Assembly (NCBI GenBank): GCA_021292165.1
Contig: JAHFWL010001305.1
Span: 19,263 to 83,262 of the forward strand
Direction: 5' to 3'
Source: Shinisaurus crocodilurus
Lineage: Eukaryota; Chordata; Lepidosauria; Squamata; Shinisauridae
Length of the DNA stretch: 64,000 nucleotides
Shown: positions 21,891-33,470 of the stretch, one piece after another
Layout of the letters: each line of letters opens with the position of its first letter
How positions within the stretch are numbered: the stretch's first letter is position 1
Translations under genes and position numbers: made by a program
The notes under the pieces: model-generated
Told to the model about the DNA's origin: nothing
The model's database searches: none
Seen by the model: only the letters and a program-made list of their open reading frames with translations

Positions 21891-22700
21891 GGTCTTGCCA
21901 TGCCCCCATTGGAAGACTCTGAGGAGGAGGAGTTAGAGGCCCCAACAGAGGATGATGCCCAGGCCCTGCCAGTAGTAGCTTACAGAAGCTGCTAGAAACA
22001 ACCTGTCCTATTTCCCCGCTGGGTGTTAAGGCTGGGCTGGGGTCTGGTGAGTCACTAGCTGAAGGTACAATAAAGGGGCAAGCTGAGCCAGAGCCCACAA
22101 ACAGTCCTAGTCAGGTCCAAAGAAGCAATAGCAAAGCCAGGCAGTATAGATAAAAGGGGTTATTCAGAGAGAGTAGTCAAATCCAGGCCAAGGTCACTTA
22201 AAGAGTGGGATCCAAGCTGAAGGCAGGGTCCACAGGCTAGAGCTAGAGTCAAACATAAATGTTGTTTTCAGGAGCTTCTGCAAGCTTCTACTGGGCCTTT
22301 TATTCCGGAGCTGACAGAACCCCATCCAAGCACCAGCTGCAGTCATTCACTTTGATTGCAGAGAGTCCTCCTCATGAGGAGGACCCTCTACTCATGAAGA
22401 GCCCCTTTCCTCCTGAGTAGACCTCTTCTGGAGCCTGGTACTTCATTGAGGTTCTCTGAGTTGGGCCTCCTCTGGCACCGTCACTCCCTGGGACTGGGGG
22501 GAGGGCACTAAGCCTCCTCCTCTGAGGTAGACTCCCCTTCTTCCTGAGGGGCTGGGACCTCAGCAGCTTCCTCCATGGGCCCTGGCACCTGTCGCAGCAT
22601 GGGCCCTGGCAGGGCCTGGGCATTGTCCTCCATTGGGGCCTCTAACTCTTCCTCAGAGGAGGAGTCTTCTGATGGTGCCATGACAGTACCTTTCCTGATA
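21890..22700. repeat. Probable LTR-derived sequence, inverted pair of related pieces
   Basis: TTGGAAGACTCTGAGGAGGA followed by GTTAGAGGCCCC at about 21905-21945 recurs in inverted form at 22625-22675. Unusual CAG/GAG-rich purine content and a terminal TGTCATGGCACCATCAG (minus strand, from about 22687) suggest two pieces of one LTR family in opposite orientation. I could not fix the ends. Confidence 0.35.
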
Positions 22701-23002
22701 GCTCTAATCCTCAGCCAAATGAGGTTCCTCCCAATAACCTGTTGAAGAGGAGTGGAAGAGGTGGAGACTAAGGGCTAGTGATCTGTGGTGAGCATACTAC
22801 CCAAGGGAGAAGTATGAACTTGAAACTCTCGAGGACAGGCTGACCAGTAATAGAGAAGGGTCCAAGGGGTGGTTTATATCAAGGAGCCCAAAGAGGGGAG
22901 ACATGGAACTGTTTGCTCTAAGGACACTTACATGTTTCCAGTGATGTAACTGGGCAGTATTTCCAAATAAATACTTAAATACTTTCCTGGTTGTCCTTTA
23001 CT

Positions 23003-23047
23003 GCATGGAGTGGGGTGGGGGTGGGGGTGGGGGTGGGGGTGGGGGGG
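23003..23047 (+). repeat. (GGGGGT)n microsatellite
   Basis: A run of GGGGTG units lies in otherwise unassigned sequence (22700-23680). Confidence 0.85.
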
Positions 23048-23674
23048 ATTTGATATCCCTGTGCCAGGAGACCTGCCAACAAAGTCACTTGGTGGATTTA
23101 TTGATTGATTTGAAAAATGTATAAGCCACCTTTTAGGGTAAACTCTACAACTTTACCAACTTTTTGCACAATTTTCATTTTTGCAATACAGACCTAATCA
23201 GCATTTAGGCATTGTCATCTAACATCTATCTGTTGTAGGTTGTCTCCTCTGAAAAACTATAATATTTGCAATGCTGTGGAATGTAGTGCTATTTTACTGG
23301 AGCCTTAAACAACCACTCAAGTAATGGAATTATCCTGTTATTGATAGGTTCATAATTTCCACATCAGAACAGGACTGGAGTCTGGGAGTTATTCTTTATT
23401 CAGCTCTGCTTTTTGAGAAGCAGGTTGCTGCAGTAGCCAAGAGTGCTTTCTATCAGTCCATTTTGTTGCCCCTAGAAATGTGAAAGCTTGCGGAGAAATG
23501 GAGGTAACCAAACGAAGGGGGGGAACACATTTTCCCCAGGAATTTTTTTCTTTCTTTTTTGGTTCCTGGAAGGAGGTTTTCCCAGTTTTTCTGGTGTTTT
23601 CCATTTTTTGCTAGGCCTTCTCATCTCTAGTTGTGCCTGTGCCCTTCTTGGACAGAAAAGATCAAAGAACCTGA

Positions 23675-23800
23675 AAAGTTAATCCACGCTTCTGTAACCT
23701 CCAGGGTTGACTACTGTAATGCACTCTACGTGGGGCTGCCCTTGAAGACAGCTTGGCAGCTTCAGCTATTCCCAAATGCTGCTGCATGTCTCCTTTTGGC
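23675..23800 (+). repeat. CR1/L2-like LINE fragment
   Basis: GTTGACTACTGTAATGCACT, then CTACGTGGGGCTGCCCTTGA and GGCAGCTTCAG are the conserved C-terminal part of CR1/L2 ORF2 at nucleotide level. Confidence 0.7.
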
Positions 23801-24719
23801 TTGAGTTCAGATTTGGTTCAGTTCCCTGTTTTCAGTCCTGTTCAATTTCTGGGTTCATTTTGGCTTGTCTATGTATTGATAAACTTACAAGCAAATATTA
23901 TAATAATACCTAAAACAGAGTTGGGTACATTCAGCTTTTGGTGACTGAGAAGATCTCTTGTAGCTCCAGTAATGAAAGGAGATGTAAGACTTGTATGCAG
24001 CATTATCCTATGCAACATTGAGGAGATTTGTTTGGATGCAGCTGTGGAGGGAGGGAGATGTATAACAAGCTTCAGTGGCTCCTCACTGTGTTAGCCTTTG
24101 AAAAACCAACTCAGTATTGAATTCAGCCATGGGATTTGCACCAACTCTGTTTATGCTTGAGAACTTTGGAAACTAATGGATAGATGGTCCACCGTAGGGC
24201 AGTGTAGAAATAATGTTGTGGTTGTGGGAGCTTTCTTGCAATAATTTGCTTACTCGTTCTGATTTTGGATGTTTGCAGAGGGCATGGAGTTCTTACCTGC
24301 TCGTAGCCGGACCCTCGCTCGACAGAGACTTCTTGGTGCAGCTCTTATTGGGCATCCAGAAGTGATGACACCGGCAGGCACTGAATGGCTTCAGAACTGA
24401 CCCAGAAGTAGAAAGAGAGAGATGAGGGGAGATGAGGGGAGGCAAGAGGGAGGACAGCGAGATGGTGGCATTAAAAGAAGTTCAGGCCAAGTGAGACACG
24501 GGGATGAAACTACAGGAGAAGGCGGCCTGTAGAAGAGAGAAGAGGAAACAAGTTGATGCTTTGGCAGCCAACAGTGGGAGCAGGGCTCCGTTGGATGAAG
24601 AAATAGCTGGGATGCAGCCACTCTCAATCATAGGAGAATATACTGGAGTTCCCTTATGAGATGGTGTAGGAAGAAAGAACCTGGCATGGAATTTGGGATT
24701 GTAATATATCTCTATGGTT

Positions 24720-24805
24720 GCAATATCATACCCATTTATCTGGGAGTTAGCCCCATTGAATTCAATGGGATTTACTTTTAAATAGACATATATAGGATTG
24801 TGCTG
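24720..24805 (+). repeat. Short MITE-like repeat (12712 family)
   Basis: CAATATCATACCCATTTATC, TAGCCCCATTGAATTCAATG and TATAGGATTGTGCTGTAA are recognisable. Confidence 0.65.
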
Positions 24806-25183
24806 TAACTCTACCACTAAAATTACTGAGCTGCTCACTCCATGCCTGGTCATTTGAAGAAGGGCCAATGGAGACTGACATCCCTTACCTCCTGATCATA
24901 ATGTCACACTCTAAACGTATCGAATACATACACATCTGTTTTTATTTTCTTGTATGCATCTAGTTTATTTCCCAACCCCAACCGCTGCCCCCACATACAT
25001 ACGTTTCTTTTCTCCAAATAGATGGATAACTTTTCGTCCTAGTCCATGAACCAATTAAGATTATCTGTCCAATTCAGTCTGAAGTAAATGAGGTTAGTGA
25101 TTTAGATATTGGTGGAACAAAAACAGCTTCATTTAAAGTGCACCAGCTTAGCTGATTTCTGGAGCCGGATGTAAAACCCTTAA

Positions 25184-25969
25184 TGTGGTGGACTGAAGCC
25201 TGGTCCGTTGCGCGGGTTTGGCACCTTAAGGGTTAACCGGCATGCGGCTGTCAAAACCTTTACTTTCAGCCATGAGTGAAATTGACAAAGAATCCCCTTA
25301 GAAATAGGGAAGCCACAAGCTACTCAGTTACAAAAGAGTTTAATGGAGCGGAACTAATAGACTACAGGAATTTCACAGTATAAACAGAACAGTCAATTCA
25401 GATAAGAAAACGGAAGTATTCAATTTGCTTTCTAGGCAGGCTTTGCTCCAATGCAGAATATTACTTGACACCAGAGACTGACTCTAGGTTGCCGATCGCC
25501 GGGCGTCCTGCCCGGGGTTGGAAGTTGTTTGGCCCTAGCCGGAGCTAGCGATCTGACCTGTGCAAGCCTGCACCGTGTTCCCAACAACCCTTGGTTCTTT
25601 GGCACGTATCTTTTCTACCCTCCCTTTCCCCCTCCCCACCCTTGATGACCAGGGGGCTGGTCCCACCCCAAGGGGTGGTGGCGCCTTTCAGGTGCTGGCA
25701 TCTCCTGGGTACTTTGGGGTATTTCACAGCTCTTTGAGACTGCGCCTCCCCACCTCTGGAATCTCATGCTCTTCCTTGAGGGAAGTGTAAATGTGTCCCA
25801 TTGAATGTATGCAGATGTGGCAGATGTGTAACTGGTCTGCCCAGAATTGTGTCTCCTGTGCCCCGGGTGGGGATTATGCAGACAGAGGGATGACAGCGGG
25901 AAAAAGGGGGAAACCTGTCAGGGTTAAATGTGTCAGGGTTCAGCAGTGAACTCAGGCTTTTTCTCCACA
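25184..25969 (-). mobile_element. Solo LTR (copy A), 5-bp TSD CTTAA
   Basis: On the minus strand it begins TGTGGAGAAAAAGCC and ends CAGTCCACCACA. CTTAA flanks it perfectly at 25179-25183 and 25970-25974. It shares its ends, and a CAGCTCTTTGAGACTGC word, with copy B. No coding interior is adjacent. Confidence 0.88.
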
Positions 25970-26662
25970 CTTAATGATTGCTATGAAATGTTCTGGTGAT
26001 ATGGTACCATTTTGGTGTGCACCTCTTTAGATTTGTATCCATTATCTGTGCGCCCACCTAACAACAGAAGTGGCAATTCTTTGTAAGTCTTTATAGCAGA
26101 GATCTTGGGATGATAATAATAATAGTGTGAAGGACCGCCGCCGGTCCTTTGCATGAGTTCGGGAGTTAACGGGTTAACCAGAGCTGAGAAAACTCCCTTT
26201 AAGCGGTTCCCGCCCCCGGACACTTAGAATGCAACTGCTACAACAGATGCTGAATGAGAGAGTGAAATTGACAAAATACGAGGCTTGTTTATAGTATGCT
26301 TAATGAAGGTATCAAACAAACAGATAAGCCAGGGGTCTTCAAACTAAGGCCCGCGGGCCACATCCGGCCCGCCTTGCCTTTTTATCCGGTCCGGCGGCCA
26401 ATCAGCAGAAGCAGACTTTTTTTTAACTCTTTCGCTTCAAGCGTCGATTCTTTTGCCGGCGTTCCGCATCCGGCATAATTACATAGTTTCCTCACTTTTC
26501 CTGCTGACACTCAGCTCTCTCCCTTTCTCTCTCTCTGATTCCCTCTCTCCCCTTTTCCCTCCCCCTTTCTCTGGACCCAGATGCTGACTTGTGGCGGCGG
26601 TGCGCGGTGGCTCTTCTCGGGTCCGTCACTGAGCGGCTCCGCCGGGCCTCTTGTCCTGCGCG

Positions 26663-26850
26663 ATGGCGGCAGAGGAGGCCGGGGAACGTCTTGTTCCTCG
26701 GCGCCAGTGCCAGTGTGAGTGGCTACTGCTACAGGGCGGCTGCCTGCATTGCGATGCCGACGGACTCTGCAGCCTCTGTTACCACCCAGCGCTCAACGCC
26801 ATCAAAGTCATCGACCGCCCCTCAGGAGCTACGCTGCAGGCGTTGGTGCT
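26663..26850 (+). pseudogene. Captured BIRC6-like first coding exon inside a hAT element
   Basis: From ATG at 26663 the frame reads MAAEEAGER and then EWLLLQGGCLHCDADGLCSL, YHPALNAI, KVID and SGATLQA. I recognise this as the start of BIRC6 (BRUCE/Apollon), the giant E2/E3 ubiquitin ligase. The corresponding vertebrate protein has CxHCDADGL, YHPALNAI and KVIDxxSGATLQA in the same order. A short segment between NAI and KVID is missing here, so the fragment carries an internal deletion. The frame stays open beyond the similarity but becomes G-rich and non-homologous. It is not part of the local gene: it lies wholly between hAT ends with a perfect target duplication. Whether it retains promoter activity is unknown. 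Confidence 0.75.
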
Positions 26851-27465
26851 CATGGGGGGGGGGAGAGGCTGGGTCAGGCCTAGAAATGGGGCCTGGCGGC
26901 AGCGGCGAATAAAGAAAGGAGGAGCGGGAGGAATAGGCGGAAGGGAGAGGCGAGCCGGTGTGGGGGAATGCTGGGAGGGGACGCTGTCGAGCCTCTCGTG
27001 GCTGCTGCCGCTGCCACCGTTCTCAGCTGAGTTGTGAATGTGGCCGTTGGGTTCTGGGGCCTGGAAGTCCGTCTGCTGACTGACAGAGTGCGAAGGTGAG
27101 CCGGTTTCTTCCATTCTCCTTTTCTGCTCTCCAATTGAGAGGGACGCGGCAGAGCTGAAACAAAAGGCGGGGCTGAGGAGCCGGCCGGGCCTGTTAGAAC
27201 AAGAGGGTGGGAAGGCAGGTATAGGTAGGTAGGTGGAGAGTCCAAATTTGCCTGTCATCTGTGCCTTTCCAAAGGGTTTCCACTCATTGTTCGTATTTTC
27301 TCTTTTCCCAGCCACAGATCGCTTATTCCCACTCTTGTTTCCAAGCTACTTTGAAAAATGAGAGCCTTCCCAAACTGTGGGGGGAGGGGAGAGAAGGACT
27401 TTGCTTTACAAAAAGACGGAAGCGTCACTAAGGGCTTCTTCCAGCACTTCTTTGTTGGGAATAGG

Positions 27466-27592
27466 GCAATTATTCATTTATTATATTTATACCCCGCCTT
27501 TTTTCCTGCAAGGAACCCAAGGCAGCTTACATAATCCTCCTCCTCCTCTCTATTTTATCCTCACAACAACCCTGTGAGGTAGGTTAGATTAT
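27466..27592 (-). repeat. tRNA-derived SINE, 3' portion, nested in the hAT element
   Basis: TATATTTATACCCCGCC, AAGGAACCCAAGGCAGC and CAACCCTGTGAGGTAGG are the inverse of the SINE 3' body. Confidence 0.8.
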
Positions 27593-28463
27593 GTAGTAGT
27601 AGATCGTTCTGTGTGACACATGTGCCTGTGTTTTGCGATTAGCCATGGTTTCTCAGTGTCTGCACAGAATGTTTATGTATGGCAAAATGTATGGGTGAGA
27701 ATTACACATAATCTGTTCTTGGGTTGCTTTCCATTAATGACACCAAAAGGGCTTCAGTCACATCTTTTGTATTAAATTTGGTTAATCTCGTCTTTTAAAT
27801 TGACTTGGAAAGTATGAATATTTGCAATATGGAAACATTTGTGGTGGTGTTTTACCTCTTATGTATGAGCTGATGTAGCTAAGTCAGATTTCTAACGTTT
27901 CAAAAATGCTACTTTGGATTGAAGCAGAGTATGCTCATTTGTGTGATGGCAAAAACAAAAGTATATTCGTGTTAGGCATGAAACAATTGTGCAACTATAT
28001 ATGTAAATACCACCAACCCTGCCAGGCGTATTCATTAATATTCCCCCTTCTTCCCTCCCCATTCCTTTTTCCTTGTGTGTCGTGTCTTTTTAGATTGTAA
28101 GCCTGTGGGCAGGGACTGTCTTGTTAATTGCTGTAAACTGCCCAGAGAGCTTCGGCTATTGGGCGGTATAAAAATGAAATAGATAAATAAATAAATAAAT
28201 AAATAAAATAACTTCCCATTTAAGGGGAAAAAAATTCACCCCTATCAAGTAAAAAAAAAGGACCCGGGTCCTTTTTTTTTTACTTGATCCATTTGTTCAT
28301 ATTTTTTTCAAACTATAGTCCGGCCCCCCAATAGTCTGAGGGACAATGAACTGGCCCCCTGTTTAAAAAGTTTGAGGACCCCTGAGATAAGCACTCCACC
28401 ATAAACACAGGGAAATCCATAAAACTCAGTGAAGCGTGCAAGTGTCAATACACATTCAGATAG

Positions 28464-28598
28464 CAGTGTTCTCCAACCTTGGGTCCCCAGATGTTTTTGG
28501 CCTACAACTCCCAGCATGCCCCACCCAGCTATGCTGGCTGCGGTATGCTGGGAGTTGTAGGCCAAAAACATCTGGGGACCCAAGGTTGGAGAACACTG
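28464..28598. mobile_element. hAT MITE inside LTR copy B
   Basis: The ends CAGTGTTCTCCAACCTTGGG and inverse are the same family as 11941-12061. The flanking octamers TCAGATAG and AGATATTG do not match well, so the target site has decayed. Confidence 0.8.
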
Positions 28599-29379
28599 AG
28601 ATATTGCATAGCATTCAGGCAGAGACAAGGTTGACCTCAGATTACCTTATTTCCTAGAAAGCGCGTTGCTGAGAGCCTTGCCGATTTCCAGCCATTATGG
28701 GTGCATTACCTGGGGTTGTGTTCTGTTGTCCCGACCGAAGTCGTGGACGGTCCATGCAGTCCTGCACCCAACACCCAACAACCTTACTGAGGCTTGGTGC
28801 CCCTCTTTTACCTCCTCCTTTGCTCCCCCCTCCCTTCCTGTTGACAGGAAGAACCGGTTCCTCCTGCCAGGACCTCGGTGCCCCTGGGTGCTTGAGAGTT
28901 CTTGGCAGCTCTTTGAGACTGCCGGGGGGGGGGGGGTATCCTGGTCCCCTCCCTGCTTGAGGATGATTTACAGCTCTTCATGAGGCTGTCAGGGGAAGCC
29001 ACTGGGGGGTATGTAGATGTGTCCCATTGAGGTGAATGCAAGTGTAGGCTGATGCAAATGAACTGGGCTGCCTCTGCCTTAGGCGGAGGTCACGGTGGCA
29101 GTAGCGGTGCGGTGTGTGTGTACCTGGCCTGGCTTTTTCTCCACAAATAGCTTATTTCATTTGGACATATAATTGCTATCAGTTTAGAATCTAACTGGAT
29201 ATAGCTGCTACCTGTAACCCCAAACCACAGACACTGAGGGAATTCAATTCTTATTTAGCATCATTTAGTGCCTCTTGTCCAATTTGCTTTCCAAATTATG
29301 ACAGTCAGGCAGTGACTGGGTTACAATGTCATCAGTATGCAGATTGCACAGAATTCTACTTCTCGTTTCATTTACTAGT

Positions 29380-30360
29380 CCCAGGGAGGCTGTGAAACTC
29401 TTGAACAGGTGTCTGGAGGCAGTTTTGGGATGGATGGGGTGAACAAGCTTAAACTTAATTCAGTCAAAATGGGGGTATTATGGGTAGGGAAGCCAATTGT
29501 TCTGGACAGAGATGTTTAACTGATTCTGAATAGGGTTGCACTCCCTCTGAAAAGCCAAATTCATAGCTTGGGGGACCTCCTAGATTTGGCGCTGTCTGTG
29601 GAAGCGCAGGTGGTGGTAGTGACTAGAAGTGCCTTTTATCATTTTAGGCTGATAAGCCAGCTGCAGACCTGTCTGAATACAGCAGATCTTGCCTTAGTTA
29701 CTCATGCCCTGGTTACGTCCAGACCAGACTATTGACGTGCTTTATGTAATTCTGCCTTTGAAGATGGTTCAAAAGCTTCAGTTGGTGCTGATGCTAACAG
29801 GGGCTGTGTTCTGATGATATAACACCACTTCTACATCAGGTGCTCTGACTACCTATTTTTTTCTAGGCCCAATTCACAATACTGTTATTGACCTTTAAAG
29901 CCCTTAACAGTGTGGGACCAAGTTCCTTAAAGGACCTACACCAATATGAACCTGCCCAAGCATGAAGATCAGCCTTGGAACCCTGCATGTGTACTGAGTG
30001 GTGGGTGGTGGTGGGTACTTAGCTAGGATGTCATGAAAGTCAAGGCCTTTTTGGTGTTGGCTCCATATTTTTTGAACTCCTTCTTCTGGGAGTTATTATT
30101 AGCTTCCTCCCTGTTTTCTTTTAGGTGGACCCTAAAAACATTTTTATTTTAGATTGTTTTTAATTAAGGGGGTAGGGTTGTAGTTGTATATTGTTCTTAG
30201 TGGCTTTGCTTTTAGCTTTCATGGTAGAATGGCTGTCTTGAAATGGTAGGATTTTAGTGCTCTTTTTGTTATTATTGGTCTTGCTATTCACCATCTTTAA
30301 TCTCTGCTTTACAAACATTTTTAAGGTGGCTTATAAATCTCTTAATGGTGTCTGATTCTA
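29380..30360 (+). repeat. CR1/L2-like LINE, 3' end of ORF2 and 3' UTR
   Basis: TAGTTACTCATGCCCTGGTT, CCAGACCAGACTATTG, TTGACCTTTAAAGCCCTTAA and GTGTGGGACCAAG follow CR1/L2 order and lead into an AT-rich 3' UTR. The reading frame is heavily interrupted. Confidence 0.65.
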
Positions 30361-30373
30361 GTTGGAAGGAGGA

Positions 30374-30540
30374 TAATGAAACTCACTGGGTGACTTTGGG
30401 CCAGTCACTGCCTCTCAGCCTAACCTACCTCACAGGGTTGTTGTGAGGATAAAATGGAGAGAGGAGGATTATGTAAGTCACCTTGAGTTTCTTGCAGGAA
30501 AAAAGGTGGGGTATAAATGTAATAAAATAAATAAAATAAT
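30374..30540 (+). repeat. tRNA-derived SINE, lacking the head
   Basis: GAAACTCACTGGGTGACTTT, then CTACCTCACAGGGTTGTTG and AGGAAAAAAGGTGGGGTATA, and a (AAAT)n tail. Confidence 0.85.
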
Positions 30541-30959
30541 GGCTGGATAGCAGCCACCCCATATCAGTGAATGAATATTTCTATAGGGCCACAAACAGGA
30601 GGGGACTAGAAGACTATTCAGTTCAGTTGACTTATCTAAAGGCAGGATTGTCTAGATCATGGATTGGGAAACCTGGGGCCTATTTTCATGTGGCCCTCGG
30701 AGTCATCTGGCTCTCCAGATGCTGTAGGCCAACTCTTAATCTCTGGACCACCCCTCTTTTGTGGAACATACCCTCTTCTGCCTCGTGTATGTGTGTGTAC
30801 TCATGTATGCCAGATTAACCCATAGCATTCTGATAACACTGAAAATAGGAGCTGATGGGAGAAATGGCTTTCTGATCACATATGCGATTGGAAATATATG
30901 CAGGCTGACTAGGAAGTACATACTGTGTTTCGGGAGAAGGTTTTGCTGGCAATGTAGCA

Positions 30960-31400
30960 TCAGTCTAACAGTTAGACCAGGGGTCCTCTCCATGGGCTGG
31001 ATGATGTAACGCCCCATTACATCATTGTAATACCATGTCCCATTATGTCATCGCCTCAACACAAAGTGCCAACTAGAGCGCTAGCTGGAGCTTCATGTTC
31101 GGGCTGCTTTGCCTGCTCCATGTCATACCCAGTGGAGGAATGTGTGGCACATACAAAGCACTGAGCATGCTGCTAGCCCCCCCAATTGGAAGGATGAGCA
31201 ACATGCTAAGGGAAATCCCTGTTATCTCCGATCATTGATTAGAGATAACAGGGGAATTTCTCTCCTCAAGTCTCTAGTAGCCTTCAGGGGGCTTGGGGAG
31301 GGGAATCCCCCTGTTATCTCTTGTTGGGACTTGAAAAAGATACTAGGAGAGGATATATTGTGGAGTAATATCCTTCCTATCTCACGTTAGTGAGATCAGC
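30960..31400. other. Short inverted words, otherwise unassigned
   Basis: AATCCCTGTTATCTCCGATC at 31215 is followed by AGAGATAACAGGGGAATTTC and again CCCCTGTTATCTCTTG at 31308. These are imperfect inverted copies that may belong to one MITE. Confidence 0.4.
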
Positions 31401-31640
31401 AGAGTACAGTCCCTTTCCAGCTTAAAAGAAGCTTAGATTTGGCTAGTGTTAGCCAGTTAGCATTTGGTAATCCAGGATGCTTTAAGGCAGACTGGATTTC
31501 CCTGGTTTTGCCCCCTTTTCTCTCCCTCAGAACAATAATCAGAGACACAGTCTTGTAAAAGTTAAAAGTAACATTTACTCACTCAGATTATGCAGTTTCA
31601 TTCAGGCAGGCTTAAAAGCGTTTCTTACAGTTGGTTACAA

Positions 31641-31790
31641 GTTTTTTTTTAATGTAAAAGAAATAGGTAGCAGTGGGCTACAAAGTTCCAATTTGGCATG
31701 GACATTGTGTCCATTCAGACAAGTGTCCATGCCGAATTGGAACTTTGTAGCCCATTGCTAACTATTTCTTTTACATTTTAAAAAAAAGTT
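31641..31790. repeat. Long near-perfect hairpin (fold-back MITE)
   Basis: Arms of about 68 bases at 31641-31710 and 31721-31789 pair almost perfectly; each contains ACAAAGTTCCAATT or its inverse. The loop is about 10 bases. No coding content. Confidence 0.85.
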
Positions 31791-31879
31791 GGGGAGTGGA
31801 AAGCACCCTTTGCTAGCCCTGTGGCAAGAGCGGCAGCCCTTTTTTGCCACTCTTGCCAAGGGGCTCCTTGCCTTTTTGG

Positions 31880-32040
31880 CTTCTCAGTGGGTTAGCCTGT
31901 CGTCTGGGTTCAGACAACATGTTAAACCTACTAGGGTTTTCTTAACCCTAATGCAAACCATGGGTTAGCAGGGTGGTTTATAAGCCACACCAGGTTGGCT
32001 TATAAACCAGCACGCAGTGTTCAGACAAGCCTCTCTTGGA
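31880..32040. repeat. MITE-like repeat, CTGGGTTCAGACAACATG type
   Basis: GGTTCAGACAACATGTTAAA begins the segment and AGTGTTCAGACAAG ends it, around ACCATGGGTTAGCAGG. Similar ACCATGGGTTAGCA words recur near 60870-61290. Confidence 0.45.
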
Positions 32041-32659
32041 AAATATCATATTTCTTCTGTTAGATCACCCCCATTAAAATAGATTGGAGGTCCATTTTTT
32101 TGGTCCTTTATCACAAGACTCTTACTTGTGATCATTCTCTTACTTCGTTGCCCCTTGTGAGATTATTTCACAGCAACACAATACATATGCAACACACAAA
32201 AGATCAAAATGATTCCAGCTTGTTTAGCAGATTCAAAAGAGTCTGTGATGCTCAAAACACAAGAGCATTCATTTAGCAGAACAAAATGGTGACTGTATTT
32301 GCATCAAGGTAGATCAAAAGCAGCTGAAAGCTTTTAACATTTACATAGGACTAGGGGTGCAGCTATGGGAACCCGTTGAGTTCTAGAAAATAGAATTTTC
32401 TTCTTTTAGAATCTAGATGGTTGACTTTTCAAAAGCCCAGGTATGTTTAGCAAGGACATTCAGGGCCATAACTTAGCAACTGTAAGTAAATTTCAAAGCC
32501 CTTTATACAGTTCTATTTACCGGCTTATGATTCCTGTTCAAGGTGAAGACATGGAATGTTTTAATATTGTTCATAGCAAGTCCTTTTCCTGTGTTGACTT
32601 TCCAACTTGCCTTATACTGGCATGTCATATGCTGTGTTTATGTCTAATAAAATATATAA

Positions 32660-32688
32660 TAGGTGTGTGTGTGTGTGTGTGTGTGTGA
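32660..32688 (+). repeat. (GT)n microsatellite
   Basis: GTGTGT run at 32664-32687. Confidence 0.9.
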
Positions 32689-32981
32689 AGTATACATTTA
32701 GACATCTACATGTTCATCTTATTTTTAAAAATCTAAACAATGGCAAAACTGCTCTGGAATTGGACTGGGGAGGTACATTAGTAATGTTATAAACACTAAC
32801 CAATAAGCATCCTTCACAGTAAGCATCCTTTAGTTTTTGTCCTTGGTTGAAACTGAGCCATGCTGAAAACTTGCAGAAACATGCTTTTTTTTTTAAAGAG
32901 AGCTCGCTTGCACTGGTATAGAAAAAGGTAAATATGTACTAAACATGGTGAAGGCACTTTTAAGCTGGCTCACTACTCTTA

Positions 32982-33092
32982 GGGTGCAATCCTATGCAAG
33001 TTTAGACACAAAAAAGCCCTATAGCTCCCAGCATGCCCCTGCCAGCATGGGTTGTAGGACTTTTCTGTCCAAACATGCATGCGATTGTTCCC
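32982..33092. mobile_element. MITE with TTA target duplication
   Basis: The ends GGGTGCAATCCTATGCA and the inverse GCATGCGATTGTTCCC bound a 111-bp element. TTA flanks both sides (32979-32981 and 33093-33095), as in PIF/Harbinger-type elements. Confidence 0.7.
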
Positions 33093-33226
33093 TTAGAAGG
33101 TTATAGTTGTTCTCACCCTCCATATGTTCTGTTTCACAACTCTATCCAAGTATGTCTGAGTACAATCAGAGAAACACTGATGTAAATGTGTGTTTGCTAA
33201 CCCATTTTTAAAAATATATTTTATAG

Positions 33227-33270
33227 GGATGAAATCCAAAAGGGAATGGTATCTACAATAAAATCCAAAG
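33227..33270 (+). CDS. Probable KIZ penultimate coding exon
   Basis: The acceptor TTTTATAG precedes 33227 and the donor GTAAGT starts at 33271. The 44-nt exon takes the two bases left by 14533-14632 to make Arg, then encodes DEIQKGMVSTIKSK. It ends one base into the codon completed by the final exon (G plus CC = Ala). Length and phase fit both neighbours. The identity is inferred as for the other two exons. Confidence 0.68.
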
Positions 33271-33349
33271 GTAAGTATACCGTCATTTGTAATGACTGAA
33301 GTAAATAGGGATGCCAACTCGCTCCCCACTCCCCCAAGCAAGTTTTGTA

Positions 33350-33470
33350 AGAATGTAAGAGCTGGATCAGACCAAGGATTCATATAGTCCAGCATCTTGT
33401 TTCTACCAGTGGCCAGACACTTCTGAGAAGTCCAGAAGCAAGACCAGAAGGGTTGGGAGTGAGTGTGTGT
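33350..33470 (+). repeat. Dispersed repeat (GCTGGATCAGACCAAGG family)
   Basis: AGAATGTAAGAGCTGGATCA, GACCAAGG and TAGTCCAGCATCTTG are also present at 39040-39150. Confidence 0.6.

Larger units (their letters stand above)
26330..28384. mobile_element. hAT element carrying a BIRC6-like exon, TSD AGATAAGC
   Basis: AGATAAGC is repeated perfectly at 26322-26329 and 28385-28392. The left end is CAGGGGTCTTCAAACT and the right end is the inverse of CAGGGGTCCTCAAACT. The element has no transposase. Its interior holds a CpG-rich fragment with a BIRC6-like coding segment (26663-26850), a SINE (27466-27592) and a LINE-like tail (28080-28205). Subterminal GC motifs such as GGCCCGCGGGCC lie just inside the left end. 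Confidence 0.9.
26126..29145 (-). mobile_element. Solo LTR (copy B), interrupted by a hAT element and a MITE, TSD AATAG
   Basis: The minus-strand start TGTGGAGAAAAAGCC is at 29145 and the end GGTCCTTCACA at 26126. AATAG flanks it at 26121-26125 and 29146-29150. Removing the hAT insertion (26330-28392) and the MITE (28464-28598) leaves about 820 bp, close to copy A. Both insertions are therefore younger than the LTR. Confidence 0.88.

Noticed and set aside
26779..27315. 178-codon minus-strand frame in the BIRC6-like fragment
   Set aside because: It is the antisense shadow of a CpG-rich 5' region and has low-complexity composition.
25184..29145. A complete provirus bounded by LTR copies A and B
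   Set aside because: Only 156 bp separate them and each has its own 5-bp target duplication, so they are two solo LTRs.
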